Positions 12,787 to 24,778 of a stretch of 64,000 nucleotides of DNA are shown here, one piece after another. The stretch lies in the NCBI RefSeq assembly GCF_017591425.1, contig NW_024466607.1:8068501-8132500 (forward strand), read 5' to 3'. Within the stretch, counting starts at the first letter, position 1. The number at the start of each line of letters is the position of its first letter. A model generated the notes under the pieces. That model was not told the DNA's origin. It searched no databases and saw only the letters and a list, made by a program, of their open reading frames with translations. This DNA comes from Ochotona curzoniae (taxonomy: Eukaryota; Chordata; Mammalia; Lagomorpha; Ochotonidae). A program made the translations under genes and the position numbers.

Positions 12787-13032
12787 CAGCATCCTGTATC
12801 AGAGTCCTAGCTACCTGGCTTCTGATCCAGCAACCTGCTATTGAGTTTGAGAAAGCAGCAGAAGATGATCCAAGGGTTTGGGCCCTTCACCCATGTGGGA
12901 GATAAGGATGGAGTTCCAGGTTCCTGGCTTGAGCCTGGCCCAGCCATGGCTTTTGCAATCATTTGGGGAGTAAAACAGCACAGGGAATGGAAAGCTTTCC
13001 TCTCTCTGATGCTCCTTCAAATAAATAAAAAA
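12787..13032 (+). mobile_element. CSINE with 15-bp TSD
   Basis: The element ends in CTCCTTCAAATAAATAAAA and is flanked by the duplication GAAAATTGCAGCAAG at 12772-12786 and 13033-13047, with no mismatch. The head is truncated or diverged. Confidence 0.88.
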
Positions 13033-13047
13033 GAAAATTGCAGCAAG

Positions 13048-14276
13048 GCCAAATTTCTGTAGAAATAACTTCTCAGCAAATCCAGGAGCCATGCAATTCT
13101 AGGAATGTAGGCTGATTCTTTTCTAAAGCATGTCACCATCCCTCCTGAGGCCCTACTCTGGATCCAGACATTGATGCCAAACTGTTCTTCAGGGGCTGCC
13201 TCCTGCAGTTAGGACTCACCCCTTCGTCGCCTGGCTTCTGCTGTTGGTTCACAATGTGGAACGGCTGCTTCCTTACCCCAGTGAGATTTATCAAGGGGGC
13301 TTTTCCCCATATGGGGGCGGGGAAGACATCAATAGGAGGCCTCTTGGCCACCCTGTAACGTCACTGTCCCACACAGCAGTCACTGCTGAAGCCGAGGGGC
13401 AGAAGCTTCTGGACCTGTCCACTGGGACAGGGCCAGGCAGAAAGCGCCCAGAGACAGCTCCCAGGGCCTGGGCTCTACTGTAGACTCCACAGAGAGCTGA
13501 CAGTTCAGGGGTTCAAAACCAAGTGACAGAGCACAGAATAAAAGCAGAAGGCGAAAGAAGTCGGGAAGCAAAGGCGTCATGTTGTGAGGTCTTCCATTCA
13601 GTCTGTCGGGGTGCGCGCTGCGTCAGGGGGAATGGCTGGGCACGCACTATGTGTGCTTACAGCAGTGCTCCTGTCCCTTTGGGTCTCCTACACCCAGGAG
13701 AGGGGTTAGGAGTGAGGTCAGCAGCAGCACACTGAGAGGAGGTCTCCAGGCTCTGACCTTGTACAAGGGTAGAACAAGCAGTCACAACTACAAGGATGTA
13801 AGGACTTGGGAGCCAAGATGGTGTGCCTTGGCAAGTGGGAGTACTCCCTCCAGGGCAGGCCAGTCCTTCAGAGCAGTGCAGCCCCTCACTTCCAGGGAAG
13901 TGGAGGGAACAGGAAACCATGTGACTTTCTTCTCAGCTGGAGTTAAACAGACAATTTTGCTACCTTGCCAGCAGGCTCAGCACACCCCACACCATAGGGC
14001 TACACTTGACCAGGCACCCCAGAACACAGACGACGGGTGCCCCCACGATGGGGCAAAGCATGCTTGCTTTTCTCCTCAAAAAACAGCCATTTCTTTGGAT
14101 ACTTTTCAATCTCCTTCTTTAAATATGTCTATTTTTAAGTGGGTCACAGGATGTCAAAGCCAGGAAAAGATAGTATGTGAATATGATCTTAGTGTGCCAC
14201 ATTTCACATTGCAGTGAACCAAGCTTGGTGAGGCCAGGAGCATAGGGGAGCGAGGCTGGGGCCGGGGAGCAAGGAT
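13048..14276. other. Unassigned intronic DNA
   Basis: No repeat family recognised. A 188-codon open frame (13651-14217, plus) has no recognisable domain, splice context or start context and is taken as chance. Confidence 0.5.
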
Positions 14277-14450
14277 GGGGGCTTGGCACCTGCAGGAGGG
14301 CGCCCTGGCGGAGCAGGGGTGAGGGTCTGGCACCTGCAGGAGGGCGCCCTGGTGGAGCAGGGGTGAGGGTCTGGCACCTGCAGGAGGGCGCCCTGGCCTG
14401 AGCAGGGGTGAGGGCTTGGCACCTGCAGGAGGGCGCCCTGGCCGGAGCAG
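14277..14450. repeat. 44-bp minisatellite, four units
   Basis: Four tandem units start GGCACCTGCAGGAGGGCGCC at 14285, 14329, 14373 and 14418. The spacing is 44, 44 and 45 bp. Each unit holds CTGCAG and GGCGCC and then a G-rich AGCAGGGGTGAGGG. Units differ by only one to three bases, which points to recent expansion or homogenisation. Confidence 0.96.
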
Positions 14451-14589
14451 GCTCACACGTACTTCTGCTTGGCGCCTTATTCTTAAGCAATTGGCTTTGC
14501 CAGGTGTTGGCCAACTCTTGCTCTGGATCCTCTAACTGGAACAGCTAAGTGGAATCTTTACAGCTAAAATCATGATGACTTCAGGTCTT

Positions 14590-14690
14590 TTGGCAGCTTT
14601 TCATCCTGGTTCTGTCACTTACCAGCTGCAAGGACCTGTACAAGTTTCTCTGAATTATGATTCCCCCATCTGAAACCTGGAGGCAGAGTG
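14590..14690 (+). mobile_element. MIR fragment
   Basis: TGGTTCTGTCACTTACCAGC and the following ACAAGTTTCTCTGAATTATG ... CCCCCATCTGAAAC fit the MIR core. Confidence 0.6.
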
Positions 14691-15196
14691 AGTTTGCTCG
14701 ACACCTGTGTGGACAAAGGAACTGGCGGGGGGGGGCAGTGTGCTCCCTCCTCTTGCTCTCGCCTTGAGAACTCCTCCACCATCCTCTGCTCCCACAATCT
14801 CCTCTTGCTTCCAGGGTGCAGGCGTACTCTCCTTTGCACCCCCTCCCTGTTTGCCCCCCTCCTACCTGCTCAGGCCCCTGCTGGGTGAGTTTGTCCCCTT
14901 TCTCTTAGAATTCAGGCTGTCACCATGGATGCCCTGTGTTCCCAGGCAGTGCCTGGAGCTGCCGCACTAATGAAGCGGGCTGGGACCAGCAGGGCCCAAG
15001 TCTCCCCTGCACAACACTCAACTGTCTCCCCTCATAGGCAGTTTGTATCTGAGGAGGCTTTGTTCACAATTTCATCGATGTTCCAGGGCTTCAGGTCAAA
15101 ATGTGTGAAACCACTGGTCACATTTCTGGTGTCCTTGGATCAGGCTCCCTGAGGATCAGAATGTAGACCGCCTAGCCGAGCACATGGCACCCCCTA

Positions 15197-15197
<1 letters not shown>

Positions 15198-15262
<65 letters not shown>
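15198..15262. repeat. (CA)n microsatellite, 65 bp
   Basis: An uninterrupted CA dinucleotide tract, about 32 units. Confidence 0.98.
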
Positions 15263-15264
<2 letters not shown>

Positions 15265-16599
15265 GTCCAGTGCAAATGCTGGTGTGTGAGGGACAGAGAT
15301 TGGAGTCTGGCTCTTTCCAGGATGGCCCGCCTCTTGCATTTGAGTGGCAGGAACCAAGATATGTGGGCACCATGCAGAGCAGAGCCAAGCCAAGAGTGGC
15401 ATCTGGCCCACTCCTGAGCCAGCAGCAGGGTTGGAAGGGAAGCTCTCCCTGCCAAGAGCTCTGCTCTTTCAACTGTGTTTATCTGCAGGTGCAGAGTAAG
15501 CTACAAGTTGCTACAAATTCAAACTCCCTGGCCTACACACCCTTGACCACACAGTTCAGCTGTTGAGCTCCTACTGCCACGGAGTCATGCCTGGCCCCAG
15601 GTTGTGGACTGAAGAGAACTGCTTGTCTTTCAAAGTCTGTACTCCTTCCAACTGCTTAACTCAGGAGATGTGTGCAGGCAGAGGGCAAAACAGGAACCTC
15701 CTCCTACGTGGCCCAGCTCCGGCCCAGCCCCACTCCAGCACCATTCGGTTGCCAGACCAGGCCCTCAGAGAGTGCAATGGCCGTGCCTATCCAGCTAAGC
15801 TGATGACTCTTCTAGATGCCACGCCAAGTCCCGCAGGGCCTGATCAGAACACATCTTCCTGTCCTGGCTGCAAAGGACACAGCTGCTCAGCAGTTCCTTG
15901 CCCAGGTCATGCAGCTGATGTCCACCAAAGGCCTGTAGAAAGCAGGCTTTGTGGTGACAAAGTGGACATAGGCTCTGCCTGAAGATATGGGAAAGGCCCC
16001 TCTGGCGCCAATCCAGGCCTAAGTGAGTTCAGTTGTGAAATCCTGGCGCTTTTCATTCTAGCTGACCCTCCAAGTCCCTCCCTCTTGCTAACAGCCCCAA
16101 GCATGACTACCTCAAGCAGAGGGTCCAAGAAAAGCCCCCACTAACCTCTTTCTCACTCCACCATGAGCCAAGCTGGCTTTTTCACATTCACCTCTGGGGT
16201 CGTGGCCCGAGGAGACATGGTCTTCGGATTGGGTGTCCCTTTTGCCAAGTGTCTGGCTCCATCTGCTGTCTCTGAGTGTCACACAGAGTTGAGGTTGGAA
16301 AACGTGCCCAGAGGTCTAGCGTCCAGGGCAGCGTGGGGAGAGCAGGCAGGCCCTGTGTGTGGCCGGCCCTCACACCCACAGCAGAGCTGCCCTCCTTTCG
16401 GGATGGGGAGGGGGGTGGGACCAGAAGACTGTTTGCCTGACCCCTGAGCCCACTGTAGTCTGGTTCCAATTAAGTCCAAAAATGAGCCTGGTGACCAGGT
16501 TACCTTCCTCGCAACTACTTGTCTTAGAAGCCAGAAATCATTTCATTCGGGGTGACCTGGGGTTTCACCCAGGGGGTGATAGCTGCTGTAGGGGCTAAG
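15263..16599. other. Unassigned intronic DNA
   Basis: GC-moderate sequence with open frames on both strands of up to 139 codons and no recognisable domain or repeat. I see no supported feature. Confidence 0.5.
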
Positions 16600-16604
16600 T
16601 AGAA

Positions 16605-16860
16605 AGAATAAGGATTTGGGAATTAGAAAGCCCTGGATTAGGGATCAATCATAGCTCAACCAATTATGATGTCAATTGTGTGATCGTAGAAAAGTCACCT
16701 TCCTGAGTTGTAGTTTTCTCATCTGTCCAAGTGCCTTGGAAGGACAACACAATGCACATCAAGTGAAATAACATGAGTAGAGCGAGGGATACAAATTGTG
16801 TTGTATCCAACACTCATTTTACAGATGGGGAAACTGAGCTTCAATCATTTTGGTGGGAAT
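16605..16860. mobile_element. Two facing MIR fragments
   Basis: A plus-strand piece (16605-16790) contains GTAGTTTTCTCATCTGTCC. A minus-strand piece (16808-16860) contains CATTTTACAGATGGGGAAAC. They point toward each other. Confidence 0.65.
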
Positions 16861-17789
16861 TTCAAAATTCACCTTCATTTAAGCAAAGCTACTATGTGTT
16901 GTAAACAAGATTTGATCTAAAACAAGATGACTCAGAAAAGGGAAAAGTACTAATTACTATGTTAACAAAAAGAAAACTGGTTGCCAAAATTAAGCCTACC
17001 AAGCTGAAATCTAGGTAGAGGCGGTTACATGAGCCACAAGGGCCACGAATGACGAGTGACGGCTTAATTCACAATGAGGACAGGAGTTCTAAGTGAACAC
17101 AGAATACGGAAGCTGCAGGCAAAGCCAGAGCAACGCACAACAGAAATGGTTACTCTGAACAAAGACCCACATATTTAAAGGATGTGTGTGTGTACAAGAG
17201 AAAGAAAAACAGAGGGAGAGAATCTCAAACTTCATACCCTGACAACAGACTCCTCTTTTAAGACTCTGGAACACTTACAAAATCATATTCCAGGCCACGA
17301 AGGAAAACTTGAGAAACTCCAAACGACTGACAGAACACAGACCACATTCTCCCCCTCACAGTGCAGTAACAACTCCCAGTTCATAACGAAGCTGGGAGAG
17401 AAAAACCCAACAACTTGCAAATGAAGATTTTCTCATCAAACTACTCTTAAAGAGGGACAAAATAGAAGCTACGGGCTATCTAGAAGGAGATAGCACATTG
17501 TGGATGGCTACTGAATGGTGTTCAAAGAATGTAGACAATCTTAACTATATGGATAACTATAAGCACTTAACTTTATAACAGTGTATTTAGTCTCTGAATC
17601 AAGAAGCTAGGAAAAAGAACAAGTTATTCAATAAAAGAAATCAAAATATAAACAGCACAGCTTACCGAATCAGAAACTGGAACTGATAACAATAAAGCAC
17701 AAAGTTAGAAATAAGTAGGAAAACATCAAATGTAAACAAATGTTTACTTTGCAAGACTCAATGCAGATAATTTAAAAATATGACTAAAC

Positions 17790-18086
17790 ACGGGTGCGTT
17801 TTTGGCCTAGTGGTTGAGATGGTCACTTCCCATAGTGAAGTACCTGGACCTGAGTCCTGACTCAGATCCCAACCCCAGCTTCCTGCTCATGTGCACCCTT
17901 GGGAGGCAGCAAGGCTGGCTCCATTGCCTGGCTTGCCGTCACCCACAGGGGAGATGTGGCTTGAACTCCTGGCTCCTGACTTCAGGCCAGTCAAGCCCGG
18001 GTGCTTGGGGACATTTGAGGAATGAATCAGACGATGGGACAGTGCTTTTTTTCTCTCTGGTTCTCAGAAAAAAAAATTAAAAGCAA
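17790..18086 (+). mobile_element. SINE of the C-repeat type, diverged
   Basis: GTTTTTGGCCTAGTGGTTGA head, CAACCCCAGCTTCCTGCTC, GAGGAATGAATCAGACGATG and a TTCTCTCTGGTTCTCAGAAA end with an A-rich tail. Confidence 0.7.
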
Positions 18087-18429
18087 ATTTCAATGACTTT
18101 GTAGGTGGTTTTCTATGAAAATATGTTAACCCAAACTGTCCTTAGTAGAGACCTGAATCAAAGATTAATAATACAAAGGGAAAAAAAATTCAGACTTCTT
18201 TCCCAAACACTAAATTTAGAGGGTTTCTAAAAATGAGTTCTTTCAGTCTTCTAAAAAATGCATACTTACTTAACTGTTTAAAAAGAATAAAGAAGAACTT
18301 AAATTCCCTCTGTGAAGCTAACACACCAATGTCAAGATGACATCAAGTCCAGACATGACAATGACAAACATAATATGTGTAAGTTTTAACTGAGGCATTT
18401 ACAGTTATAACTCAGAGGTACATCAGGGA

Positions 18430-18880
18430 GCTGAATTGGAAGTGGACAAGCCGGGACACAAGCTGGCATTTATATGGGATGCTGGCATTGTAGGCAACGG
18501 TTTAACACACTATGCCACAATACTGGCCCCATCAGCAATTACTTAAAACAAACAAACAAAAAGATGAATGGAGTAGGGGTTTGTAGCAAAGGTTAACATG
18601 CTGCTTGGGACATCTTATACTGGAGAGCTTGGGTTCAAGTCCAAACTCTGCTTTTGATACCGGCTTCCTGCCCGTAAGTTCCCCAGGAGGCAGCAGTGGT
18701 TCACTCCACAGACAGCTATAACAGATGGAGCCAGGCAGAACTCAACTGGGAGCCAGGAACTCAACTGGGAGCCAGAAACTCAACTGGGAGCCAGGAACTC
18801 AACTGGGTCTCCCTTGTGAGTGGGAGGGATGTAGGTATTTGAGTCATTGCTGAGGACTCAAATAGGGTGCTAAAAAGGTA
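18430..18880. mobile_element. Composite of three partial CSINEs
   Basis: A minus-strand head (18430-18530, with TATATGGGATGCTGGCATTG and CTATGCCACAATACTGGCCC), a plus-strand head (about 18580-18700, with GCTTGGGTTCAAGTCC) and a minus-strand middle part (18700-18880, with GGGTCTCCCTTGTGAGTGGG) lie side by side. Confidence 0.6.
18738..18809. repeat. 19-bp tandem repeat, about 3.8 units
   Basis: GAACTCAACTGGGAGCCAG starts at 18738, 18757, 18776 (first base A) and 18795. It is an expansion of the GAGCCAGGAACTC stretch of the minus-strand CSINE it lies in. Confidence 0.93.
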
Positions 18881-20859
18881 GAACTATACAACTGGAAAAT
18901 ACAAGAGCATCAATGAAAAAAAAACACAGAAACAATGCTAAAGTCTGTTTTCGTAAGGTGGGGTGTTAGCAAAATAAAATTTAAAATCAATACTTTTTTT
19001 ATACAGAGACACATAAAAAATTTAAAATCCCATTTATTAAAGCAATCAAAGATGAAATGCGTAGGGAAAATACTTCTGAAGACTCTAAACCAGAAGAAAA
19101 ACAATGCTCTCAGCTAGAAAGGCCAGAAATGATAAAGAATATACACTGTTTTTGAATTAATCTATATTTGAATCAACAATATCAAAAATTACTTTATGAC
19201 TATTGAAAAGAACTATTATCTGAGCTCATATAAAAAATAAACATGCAATAATAGTTACAAAGTTATGAGAAACAGAAATGGTAAAAATGAGGGATGGGGT
19301 GGGGCAGGGACTAGCCTCCCCCGCCCCCAACAATAACAACAGTCTTATGAAGTTATTACAACAGCCACAAAGCAAATAAAGAGCTTAGTATGAGGGAGGA
19401 AAATGAACAGAGCAACGGGGCAACAACAGGAAATTCAGCAACAGATTTACATTGCTCGTTAAAAAGTTGACGTTTGAAATGAGGAGTTAAAGGAGGATGA
19501 TCAGCAAACGATGCTGGGCCTATCGGCTAACTAATGCAGAAATAAAGGAAGCTACTTTTCTCTTTGTGTGCCAAAATAAAGTGAAAGGCTAAACGCAAAT
19601 GAAAGAATGAGAAAATTATAGACGAAGTCACAAGTGACTTTGTAGTCTTGGAGACCATTTTAGGCAGGACCGAAAACACAGAAGCACAACTTCAAGGTAA
19701 AATAACGGGAGAAAGTGCAGTAGATATTTCCAACACTCTGACAAAGCGCCCATTTCCTCATTTTACAGGATTCATACTAATAATGAGGAACAGCCCTGTA
19801 TAAAAACAGGCAAAGTCTAGAAACAAGGACAGACAATGGCACACAAATAGCCAACAAACATACATTCAGACCTCATCCGTAAATTGAAAAAGGGCAAATG
19901 GAATAGCAAGGAAATACTCCCTGGCTTCATTCACCAGGTCAGGTAAAAATTCAACTGGCAGGCATTATTTCATTTGGGCCAAAGTGGGCACAGAGCAACC
20001 ACAGGCATGTCGCTTGATGCTACCTTTCTGGAGGGAAATCACCAAAATTCATGGAAACCACAAATGCAGAGCCACTTGACCCTGCAGTCACAGGTAGGTC
20101 CGCTGAGACACAAAGCAGATGTTTAGGCAACATCGACTGTGCCTCTTCTTTTAAAAACGAGCCCACAGTCCATCAGCAGCTCCATGGCTCAAGAAAATGG
20201 CAGGGCCAGGTAACAGGGAGTCAGGAACCATCTGGAAGTGTGGCTGACGTGACTATACATGGCGGTCAACAGTTCTCTGGTTACATTACTAAAAGGCCAG
20301 CTGCTCCTTCTGATAAAATGCACAAGAGAATGTTCTGTACACACAATCTTACATGTGCATGTGCTGGTGTGCGCATAAGATTGTTTCTTGCACAACCGAG
20401 AACACAGCTGTTACAGCGGTAATAAGGACTGGGAACCCGATTGAGAATACAGTTAGAATGTGATCCTGAAGAAGGAGTCGAGGGAGGCTTTCTCCCTTTT
20501 CAGTTCCTAACTTCTGTGCTGCATGACTTTTCTGATGACATACATGATTTGCCACTATTGAAACACACACTGATTATCTGAATAAAAATTTGGACCATTT
20601 TCCTTTTCTGTACAAAATTTAATCTTTTTAAATATCTTTCACATTAGCTCAATTTAAAAGATGAATAGTTTAGGGTATGCATTTTTTCTATGGAAACCAG
20701 GGTACCAAGTCCATCCGCCTACAAGGCCTACCTCTCCTCTGAGCAGAATCAGCAGGTGTTGGGGCGGTAACCCCTGGGTACCCTCATCTGCCTTCGAGAA
20801 GATGACCATGGCTTTTGTTCTGCTCTGAATCCCTATGGCTGAAGGCATGCTAAATTAGA

Positions 20860-21130
20860 AGTGATGATAAAAATTATTGCTAAGTTTTTAAAATAGCATC
20901 TTTCTGCCACAAAGGGAGCAGGCCCTGTCACCCTGCCCATTACCTTCCCGTCCTCCCCTGTTCCTTTTCCCCTCCCCCCAGCCTTTACACCCGGATGATA
21001 AATGTCATGCCAAAAAAGTTATCATCATAAGCAATCCACTAAGATGTGGAGGAAAGTGATTTAATTTTGACAACTAAATGAGCTTTGACAAATGACTTAA
21101 CTAACACTCTAACCAACTTGCCCTGATAAA
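20860..21130. promoter_or_regulatory. Cluster of four GATA-type motifs
   Basis: TGATAA occurs at 20865-20870, 20996-21001 and 21124-21129, and its reverse TTATCA at 21019-21024. Two of the sites form a facing pair 17 bp apart, and three read GATGATAA when taken on their own strand. No repeat landmarks are visible except a CT-rich stretch at 20945-20980. By random expectation about 0.1 such hexamers would occur in this length. Binding by GATA factors is inference. Confidence 0.35.
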
Positions 21131-21856
21131 AATCAGTTTTTCTGCTTCGATGAGAAAAATTCATCTTCGCCCCTTTATGTGAATGGGGATAGCCACCCAC
21201 CCCTACAGATACCTCCACACAAGGTCTGTGGGCACCTTCCCCTGGGGACTCCTGCTGGCCTCTCCTCCAGGGACCACACAGTCTCTCTGCTGATTCCTCC
21301 CTCATTATGTGACTCCATAAATGTGAGTTTACCAGTCCCTCCTCCTGCCCAAACCCCACCTCACCGGCCCAGGCTTCAGGGGGAAGTGAGAAGAGTGCCA
21401 AGTCCTCTCCACACCACGGGAACAGAGGGGACAGGTGTGCACATCTGGGCACCTGTTCCTTCATAGGTGCAGCTGCAATCCAGGGCACCTGAGAGAGACG
21501 GAAGCTGGGGCTACAGGTTCCCAAGGCTTTTCCAGCTGCTCTAAGCTGGGAGAGTCCTAACTTTAAAAGGGACCCATACCTGCCACATACCCTGGCCTGG
21601 GGAGCAGGGTGGTAAGCAAGCACACTGCTATTTGTGTCAACAGAATCACAGAGCTGGTCTGAAGGAACAGAGAACCAAGGTTTACAGTGATAGCTATTTA
21701 ACCATAGCGATCAAGTGGAATCAACTTAAATGCCCAGTAAGAGAAAATAACTTACAATGCCTACAGTAAAGAAAAATGCTCGGGCACAGAGCAGTAAATA
21801 CCTGCTTAAAATTTATAGTCCCACCTGTTTAAAAAAATTATATATCTACTTACATT
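21131..21856. other. Unassigned intronic DNA
   Basis: A 194-codon minus-strand open frame (21039-21623) overlaps it but has no recognisable domain and no splice support. No repeat recognised. Confidence 0.5.
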
Positions 21857-21871
21857 AAAATGCACAGCACA

Positions 21872-22196
21872 GGGCCCAGTGCAGTAGCCTAAGCAGCTAA
21901 AGTCCTTGCTTTGCATACGCTGGGATCCCATTTGAGTGCTGGTTCTAATCCTGGCAGCCCCACTTCCCATCCAGCTCCCTGCCTCTGCCCTGGGAAAGCA
22001 GTAGAGAATGGCCCAAATTCTTGGGACCCTGTGCCCTTGTGGGAGACCTAGGAGAATTTTCTGGCTCCTGGCTTTGGATCAGCTCAGCTCTGGCCATTTT
22101 GGCTATTTGGGGAGTGAATCAGCAGATGGGAGATCTTCCTCTATGTCTCTCCTCTCCATATATCTGACTTTGCAATAAAAATAAATAATTTTTTTA
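21872..22196 (+). mobile_element. CSINE with 15-bp TSD (one mismatch)
   Basis: Full length from GGGCCCAGTGCAGTAGCC to an A-tail. The flanks AAAATGCACAGCACA (21857-21871) and AAAATGCATAGCACA (22197-22211) differ at one base, so the insertion is of middle age. Confidence 0.9.
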
Positions 22197-22329
22197 AAAA
22201 TGCATAGCACATACCCAGAAGAGTTTCTTAGAAAATGATACTGAAGGGGTTGTTTTTAACTTTTCATATTGCATAAGGATTATTTTTCCAGGGCACATAA
22301 TCTGTACATGTTCATGGGGTTTGGCTAAT

Positions 22330-22640
22330 TTTAAAAATTATATATTTTTTTAAAAATTTGATAGGCAGAGAGAGAGATAGAGATTAAGAGTTCCCTGCAC
22401 AATCCATCGGTCCTCCTCCCAAACGCCTGCAATGGCCGGGGTGGTGTCCATTGGAACTGAACCCAGGCCTCCCTGAATCAGTGGTTGGGATCCAGCCACT
22501 GCAGCAACTTCCAGCTACCAGTGGATCCAACCAGCAGAGCCACCTGCTACCTCCCAGGGTTTACATACGCAGAAAGGAGTCAGTCCTCAAACACAGACAC
22601 TCCAGTCAGAAATGCGGATACCAAGTGGCAGCTTAATAGC
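22330..22640 (-). mobile_element. CSINE, diverged, minus strand
   Basis: T-rich tail, GATAGGCAGAGAGAGAGATA, AACGCCTGCAATGGCCGGGG and a head zone with CACTCCAGTCAGAAATGCGG and GTGGCAGCTTAATAGC. Confidence 0.7.
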
Positions 22641-22644
22641 TACC

Positions 22645-22730
22645 CTGAATGCCTGTGTTGTTTTAACTTACTAAATTAGTGGAACCAAACCCTCGTAGTC
22701 ATTTATTACAGCAGCTACAGGCAGAGAGAT
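22645..22730 (+). mobile_element. MLT1-type LTR 3' fragment
   Basis: GTGTTGTTTTAACTTACTAA followed by TCATTTATTACAGCAGC resembles the 3' end of MLT1 LTRs (TTGTTTTAAGCCACT... TTGTTATGGCAGCC). Confidence 0.5.
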
Positions 22731-24614
22731 GGCCAGTGTACACTCCTGGTCTGCCAGGAGGACAAAAGCCAGCACCATGCTGTGACTTCACCTGTGGATT
22801 TCCACCACCTGACACCAGCTTCTTACTGCCTCTTAGCAGAAAAGAATGTAGTTGTTTTCCAAACCCTTGGGCCTCTGAGAGGCCCTTCCCTGTGTGATGC
22901 AGAACATGGGGTTCAGCTTGAGTGACACGTGGCACAGGAGAGGCTCCAATTCCCCCATCCCATTCCAAGGTCACAACCACATAACTACCACTGGGGGACT
23001 CTCCTATAACACTGACAGTGCTACCCACAAGCCAGGCCTGTGCCAACGGAAATAACTCCAACTCTTTCTCTGATACCCTCTTAGGAGGCACAAAGTGCCA
23101 TGGGTAACTGCAGCCAACTAGCATCGGCCACCAGGTACCAGCGGTGTGAGGTCTGGAGGAGCCAACAGGATCAACCAGCTGGCTCTCGAGCCGCCAGCTG
23201 AAGGCCTGTACAGAAGCACAGGCTGCAGACCCTGTGGCGGCCTCAGCGGCAAACATGGCTGGGAAAATAGAATGGTGCTTTGCTCTGCAAGTGCAGGAAA
23301 GGGAAGAGCCAAGGGGTCATGGGGAGGGACAGGAGGCAAAGAGGGTCAATGGATGGGAAACATGCCACCAGAGTACATTTGGCAGCACTGGCTGCATGGG
23401 ACAGTCCAGGTTCCTTCTCTCCCTCTCCACTCCCACCCTGCTTCCCCACTGAGGGGCAGGAAACCCTGTCCTCCAAGGCAGATTCTGAGCGCCAGGGATG
23501 GAGATCAGGGCATGAGGGTATGTTTAGCATAGTACATCCCTTGTGATCTGCCTCCAGAGATGAAGGTTTGGGGCAAGGGGGTGAGTTCAGCAACGTATAT
23601 CCCATGTGACCTGCTGGCCCAGCACTGAAGTAATGAGACCTCAGACCCTGCCAAGACCATTCTAGGTCCTGGGTACCAGAGTCAACACCATCTCTTGCTT
23701 GGTCCTTCCACCTCTTTAGCTGAATGACATGCAATAGTGTGCTCCAGTGGAAGACAGACCAAAACCCCCAGGAAGGCACACCTTCTGGCTGTTCCTCCCA
23801 TTCACCACCTGCCAGGGGGACTCTTGGCAGGAGGAAGATTTTGAGACTTTCTTGGGTTCCCATGGCCTCCAGAGACCTTTGCATAACTGGGGAAGGTAAC
23901 GTAGTGGCACAAATTTGCACTTCACTATGGCTCCTGCCACATGCAAAGCATCTGGCTCTCCAGCTGAATGCTGGGTCAGCTGCATGGTTTCTGCCAGAAA
24001 GTGGGCAGGGACCTCGCAACTTCCCCCAAACTTGGGGGTCCCTCTCCATCTTCCTATCCCAATCCCAGCCACAGGGGAGTTTTGTTTTGTTTTTGTTTTT
24101 GTTTTTTTTAAGAGCAGCAACCGTTGTAAAGAGCATGTTATGGATTTTGGAATTGTTTATTTTGTAAACAAACCAATGGCAATAAATTATGCTGAGATTT
24201 TAACATGATGCACATCATTTTAGGTTTGTATTTTTGCCAAAAACAAACAAAAAAAGGTAGAGGAAGTAGAGAGAGAGAGAAAGAAAAATGCCTTGAAGTA
24301 AAGATCACAAAATGGGTTTCCTGTTATGAGATACGGATGCAATTCCTTGACCAAAACCAGACTGATCAAAATGCCAAATCAGAAATTATGAAAACTACAA
24401 ACAGGTGGCAGATTGTAACTTGCTTTCTTTGTTGCCCAGCCCTCAGGAGGCAGCTGGGGGCCACCCCTGTGGTTGGCCATCCCCAAGGGCAGCACCGATG
24501 CAGCTGACACTGCCACCAGCATGGGGCACTTAGGGTCCACGGGTACTTTCTAGGTGTGCCTGTCTGTGTCACTGCAGACACTGTCTCTCCTGACTCAGAC
24601 ACTGCAGCCCTGAA
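22731..24614. other. Unassigned intronic DNA with a long chance frame
   Basis: No repeat family recognised. Two loosely similar 65-bp segments start near 23515 and 23579 (TACATCCCTTGTGATCTGCC versus TATATCCCATGTGACCTGC). A 297-codon open frame on the minus strand (23243-24136) covers much of it. Confidence 0.45.
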
Positions 24615-24778
24615 CAAATTACACATATGGCGAAGCCAGCAAAATGCCCAGTACTGGTTCAGACCTGCCTGTTGTCATTGGGGGAGTGAACCAGCACGAG
24701 AAGATCTCACTGTCTCTCCTTTCTGTAATTATGTCTTTCAAATAAAGTAAAATAAAATAAACTTTAAAAAAAAATCTT
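24615..24778 (+). mobile_element. CSINE 3' fragment
   Basis: GGGGGAGTGAACCAGCACGA, ATGTCTTTCAAATAAAG and an A-rich tail. The 5' half is missing or unrecognisable. Confidence 0.7.

Larger units (their letters stand above)
17230..20050 (+). mobile_element. Decayed L1 ORF2 remnant, antisense to EEFSEC
   Basis: An AT-rich tract in which several stretches follow the order of mammalian L1 ORF2: the endonuclease/linker zone near 17270-17430, the region with GAATCAAGAAGCTAGGAAAA near 17590, TTTAAAATCCCATTTATTAA near 19020, and GGCAAATGGAATAGCAAGG near 19895. The reading frame is destroyed by stops and indels; no intact protein is encoded. SINE insertions interrupt it at 17790-18086 and 18430-18880. 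Old age (L1M-type) is inferred from the divergence. Confidence 0.65.

Noticed and set aside
14119..14514. Pro/Cys-rich repeat proteins in three minus-strand frames
   Set aside because: They are translations of the 44-bp minisatellite. Being open in several frames shows there is no coding constraint.
21039..21623. 194-codon minus-strand frame near the GATA cluster
   Set aside because: No domain or splice support, and codon content looks like ordinary intron sequence.
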